From: DATLLN01 sp963797175 | Lineage (GTDB): Bacteria > Actinomycetota > Thermoleophilia > Gaiellales > JAICJC01 | Direction of reading: 5' to 3' | NCBI GenBank assembly: GCA_963797175.1 | Contig: CAWCOL010000009.1 | Location: forward strand, 1-64,000 | Length of the DNA: 64,000 nucleotides | In this document: positions 62,501-64,000 of the stretch, one piece after another | Position numbering within the stretch: position 1 is the first letter of the stretch | How the letters are laid out: each line of letters starts with the position of its first letter | Made by a program: the position numbers and the translations under genes | The notes under the pieces: model-generated | Told to the model about the DNA's origin: nothing | The model's input: only the letters and a program-made list of their open reading frames with translations | Database searches by the model: none

Positions 62501-64000
62501 GACGGGATGGGCTTCGCCTCAACGTGGGCGCCCAGCAGCCCGAGCGCCGCCTCCACGGTGAAGCTCGACCACACCGCACCGTCGCTGCCGACGGTCGCCG
62601 GCGGCTCGGCCTCCTGGCTGAACGTCGGCTCCGTGGCCGTCACCGGCAGCGGCGCGACCGACACCGGCGGATCGGGCCTGGGCGCCTACCAGTACCGCAC
62701 CTCCACCGACGGCGGCACCACCTGGTCGGCGCAGGCCAACGGCGCATCGACCGTGATCTCGGCCGAGGGCCAGACGCTCGTCCAGTACCGCAGCACCGAC
62801 ACGTCGGGCAACACCTCCGCCTGGGCGCCGGCGTCGGCGACCGCGGGCAGCACCGTCCAGCTCGACCGCACCGCGCCGACCCCCCCGACCGTCACCGGCG
62901 GGTCGCTGGGCTGGCAGAGCGTCGCCTCGGTCACCGTCACCGGCAGCGGCTCCACGGACGCCGGCTCGGGCGTCGGCGGCTACAGCTACCGCACCTCGAC
63001 CAACGGCGGCGCGACCTGGTCGGCCGCAACGACCGGCACCTCGGTGACGATCTCGGCCGAGGGCGAGACGCTCGTCCAGTTCCGCGCGACCGACGCGCTG
63101 GGCAACGCCAGCGCCTGGGGCCCGACGACCCTGACCGCCACGGGCGTCGTCCGGCTCGACCGCACCAACCCGACGGGGCCGGGCGCGAGCGGCGGCGGCT
63201 TCGCGTGGCTCAGCACCGCCTCGGTGACGATCGCCGGCAGCGGCGCGACCGACGTCGGCGGCTCGGGCGTCGCGTCCTACTCGTACCGGACGTCGACGGA
63301 CGGCGGCACGACCTGGACGGCCGGCAGCCTGGGCGCCTCGGTGCCCGTCACCGGCGAGGGCGAGACCCTGGTGCAGTTCCAGGCGGCCGACCAGGCCGGC
63401 AACCTCTCGGCCTGGGGCCCGGCGGCTCCCAGCCCCGGCGGCACCGTCCGCATCGACCGCAGCTCGCCCAGCGACCCGGCCGTCAGCGGCGGCTCGCTCT
63501 CCTGGCAGGCCGTCTCCCAGGTCACCCTGGCAGCGGCCGGCTCGGCCGACTCCGGCGGCGCGGGGCTGGTCGGCTACCAGTACCGCACCTCGACGGACGG
63601 CGGCGTCAACTGGGGCGGGGCGCTCGCGGGCAACCCGGCCGCGGTCACCGCCGAGGGCGAGACGGTCGTGCAGTTCCGCGCGCTCGACGCCGCGGGCAAC
63701 GTCTCGGCCTGGGCGCCCGCCGTGCCCGACGCGGGCAGCACCGCGCGGATCGACCGCAGCGGGCCGAGCCTGCCCGCCGTCGCCGGCGGCGCCTCGAGCT
63801 GGCAGTCCGTCGCGTCGGTGACCGTCTCCGCGTCCGGCTCGACCGATCCCCAGGGCGGCTTCGACCACTACGAGTACCGCGCGTCCACCGACGGCGGCAC
63901 CTCCTGGTCGGCGGCGCAGACCGGCGCGTCGGACACGATCACGGCCGAGGGCCAGACGCTCGTCCAGTTCCGCGGCGTGGATGCGCTGGGCAACGCCTCG
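56570..64000 (+). CDS. giant secreted Ig-like repeat protein, N-terminal part (runs off window)
   Basis: An open frame of 2477 codons from the ATG at 56570 to the window end with no stop. N-terminus: basic RGSRPPGRAALVRGA, then a hydrophobic Ala/Val stretch ending APASA, a Sec signal. Residues about 45-130 form one distinct domain with two Cys (RCKLDGAAYTYCPGHP then YGIADGHHTLTVRI), a pattern seen before repeat arrays in actinobacterial surface proteins. From about residue 130 on, roughly 98-residue repeats follow, with consensus pieces DRTAPTAPTVSGGSLSWQN, GVAGYQYRTSTDGGTTW and AEGETLVQFRAVDAAGNVSAW. Probably a cell-surface adhesin or stalk protein; no cell-wall anchor is visible in this part. 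Confidence 0.88.
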   Translation, partial: MSTNTRGSRPPGRAALVRGAIAAVAAVLATAAPASALPAVSHSSVGSLAIRITAHPPTYSHLHAAVFDWVTAGIVGETRCKLDGAAYTYCPGHPAHFYGIADGHHTLTVRIRNGYNHVAYASASWTTDSVAPTAPTVSGGSLSWRTGSSIAVSARGGSDNSSGVAGYQHRTQVNGGAWSGPSGGATAAVKTEGQTLVQFRTVDNAGNVSGWAPSPVDATDTVRFDRTPPSVPTVSGGSLSWQGVATVTISGSGSGDARSGIDGYQYRESTDAGHSWSQPIAGSDDVVSAEGETLVQFRATDVAGNASAWVPAHPTASSTARIDRSGPSAPILTGGSLAWRSVASVTVTASGSVDVGFGLDHYEQRVSTDGGTTWSTAVNGPSVTVSAEGQTLVQFRAVDASNNPSAWTPSSPTAAGTVRIDRTAPVAPTVGITPPGWHNASSIVVFAGGSTDALAGVDHYQFRSSLDNGATWTTGVDGATGVVTAEGQTLVQFRAVDGAGNTSAWAPASGSAANTVRIDRTPPTAPAVTGGSAGWQTAASVPVTASGSSDAQAGIDHYESRESTDGGDTWSDPAAGATANVTDEGETLVQFRSVDTAGNTSAWVPASGTGGTVRIDRSAPADPSVTGGSNAWQNAASVTITGTSVPDSGSGVASYEHRISRDGGTTWSVAASGATVAVTAEDETLVQFRSVDAAGNVSGWAPASATAGSTVRLDRTVPTAPTVSGGSLTWTGAGSVAVDGSGGTDGLAGVSGYQYRLSTDSGATWGTAAPGATAVVATEGETVVQFRTVDLAGNSSAWAPATPLAADTVRIDHTPPTAAAASGGSFTWQNAPSIVLNGNSATDPLSGVASYEWRTSTDGGASWGASGSGTTVSPSAEGETIVQFRATDTAGNVGSWAPAPGTVGGTARIDRTAPTAPTVSGGSLTWLSVPSETVAAAGATDSPGSGLSGYQFRTSTDGGTTWSSAQPGAADVISAQGETLVQFRSIDVAGFTSSWVPSVPDAGSTVRIDRTAPTVPTVSGGSLGWQNVASASANAAGSTDAGGSGFAGYEFRLSTDGGATWTGAQPGASDTETGQGETLVQFRGTDGAGNVSAWTPAPGSAAGTIRIDRSPPGDPTVTGGSLSWQNAASVALTAAGSSDSPGSGIASYQYRLSTDGGLTWGSPQTGNPAVVTATGTTVVQMRAVDAAGFTSGWAPSVPDANSTVKLDRTIPTAPTVSGGALSWQNVSGVAISATGSTDSGGAGFDTYQYRTSTDGGTTWSAPQAGSTATITNEGATLVQLRGTDLAGNASAWTPATAGATNTVKIDRTVPTDPTTVAGGSLAWSTAASVAVTASGATDSPGSGIASYQYRTSTDGGSTWGSPGAGASVAVSTQGETVVQFRALDVAGFTSGWFPSSPTAASTVRLDRTAPTAPTLAGGSLTWQNVASLDITASGSTDAASGLNGYQVRTSTNNGISWSNPLAGTSTTITAEGTTIVQYRSMDNAGNSSAWVPSTASGASTAKIDRTAPTDPPTIAGGSLSWLTAASTTVTVSGSVDSPGSGVSTYQYRTSVDGGSTWSTPLSGTAPKITNQGQTLVQFRAVDAAGLVSNWAPSSPTAGSTVRLDRTLPTAPTVSGGSLSWQNVASMTIAGAGSTDAGGSGLDHYEYRTSTTNGASWNSQLTGSSVTISAEGSTIVQIRSVDLAGNVSAWTPATGGATNTVKIDRTAPNAPTSLTGGSLNWQTLASVSVTAAGATDGTGSGVTGYQYHTSTDGGTTWGSAVAGNPVATTAEGETVFQFRAVDGAGNTSGWFPTTPVAGGTVRLDRTLPTAPTVAGGSLSWQNVPSIAIGGSGSGDSGGSGLSGYQYRLSTNGGSTWGGAVANATATVTGEGETLVQVRSIDGAGNTSAWTPASPGATNTSRIDRTPPGIPTVTGGSSAWQSVASVTVTGSGGSDAGSGVTGYEYRTSTDNGVSWSSGSSGASVAVSAEGVTLVQFRSIDGMGFASTWAPSSPSAASTVKLDHTAPSLPTVAGGSASWLNVGSVAVTGSGATDTGGSGLGAYQYRTSTDGGTTWSAQANGASTVISAEGQTLVQYRSTDTSGNTSAWAPASATAGSTVQLDRTAPTPPTVTGGSLGWQSVASVTVTGSGSTDAGSGVGGYSYRTSTNGGATWSAATTGTSVTISAEGETLVQFRATDALGNASAWGPTTLTATGVVRLDRTNPTGPGASGGGFAWLSTASVTIAGSGATDVGGSGVASYSYRTSTDGGTTWTAGSLGASVPVTGEGETLVQFQAADQAGNLSAWGPAAPSPGGTVRIDRSSPSDPAVSGGSLSWQAVSQVTLAAAGSADSGGAGLVGYQYRTSTDGGVNWGGALAGNPAAVTAEGETVVQFRALDAAGNVSAWAPAVPDAGSTARIDRSGPSLPAVAGGASSWQSVASVTVSASGSTDPQGGFDHYEYRASTDGGTSWSAAQTGASDTITAEGQTLVQFRGVDALGNAS
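57067..64000 (+). repeat. tandem array of about 24 units of 291-300 bases
   Basis: Taking the GYxYR tyrosine codon as marker, units begin near 57067, 57358, 57652, 57946, 58240, 58531, 58825, 59119, 59416, 59713, 60010, 60307, 60607, 60901, 61201, 61498, 61798, 62095, 62389, 62686, 62986, 63277, 63574 and 63868. All spacings are multiples of three (97-100 codons). Units are clearly similar but not identical, and the array continues past the window edge. Confidence 0.85.

Noticed and set aside
56498..63868. Very long antisense and alternate-frame open frames (over 800 and 1000 codons) across the repeat region
   Set aside because: They are by-products of the GC-rich repeat codon pattern. Their products are Arg/Gly/Ala-rich with no domain pattern, while the frame from 56570 has a signal peptide and clear repeats.
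57067..64000. Regularly spaced repeats considered as a CRISPR-like array
   Set aside because: Units are about 300 bases, coding, and similar along their whole length; there are no short identical repeats with unique spacers and no cas genes.

Overview
The window is a GC-rich (roughly 70%) bacterial chromosome segment with the gene order of an actinobacterial housekeeping region: rpmE, prfA, prmC, sua5, glyA, upp, wecA and then the F1Fo-ATP synthase genes, all on the minus strand. GTG starts and 4-base GTGA/ATGA stop-start overlaps are very common. Long acyl-CoA, ETF and B12-mutase gene sets together with DUF1385 and DUF1272 proteins fit Actinomycetota, perhaps Thermoleophilia. That class assignment is inference from content, not a search.

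Layout. 1-16.2 kb (minus): wecA, then atpZ-I-B-E-F-H-A-G. A peptide-type ABC transporter block of nine genes follows, and only then atpD, cut by the left edge, so the ATP synthase genes are split between gamma and beta. 16.3-24.1 kb: upp-glyA, a TetR/metallo-hydrolase pair with an AT-rich operator-like site, rhodanese-sua5-prmC-prfA, DUF1385 and rpmE. 24.1-28.2 kb: threonine aldolase, DUF1272, ETF-quinone oxidoreductase, a VOC protein and an isochorismatase-like hydrolase. 28.2-29.0 kb: a REP-associated tyrosine transposase (RAYT) beside a two-hairpin repeat. 29.0-35.4 kb (minus): ETF alpha/beta, enoyl-CoA hydratase, a two-subunit B12 mutase and its cobalamin adenosyltransferase. 35.5-38.2 kb: a degenerate receiver protein, LysR and an MFS transporter. 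38.2-38.6 kb: two palindromic repeat elements. 38.6-40.6 kb: 3-hydroxyacyl-CoA dehydrogenase and thiolase. 40.6-47 kb: a complete trpEGDCFBA operon preceded by a promoter, a Trp-Trp leader peptide and an attenuator. 47-49.3 kb: mscL and a two-component system. 49.3-54.3 kb: a leucine-catabolic (liu type) cluster. 54.3-55 kb: a second RAYT with terminal inverted repeats. 55-56.4 kb: a REC-GGDEF protein and a cyclophilin. 56.6-64 kb: a giant secreted repeat protein that runs off the right edge.

Metabolic theme. Fatty-acid and branched-chain acyl-CoA oxidation genes (dehydrogenase, thiolase, hydratases, methylcrotonyl-CoA carboxylase, HMG-CoA lyase) would feed electrons through ETF and ETF-QO, and propionyl/methylmalonyl units through the B12 mutase. 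No acyl-CoA dehydrogenase gene lies in the window.

Quality warning. Eight genes between 32.9 and 53.7 kb are broken by about 24 single-base indels. Almost all are insertions, and over half are an extra G after TC (or an extra C before GA on the other strand). Every repaired gene has a length divisible by three. I treat these as probable sequence errors and annotate the full repaired spans as CDS. Genes outside that stretch show no frameshifts.
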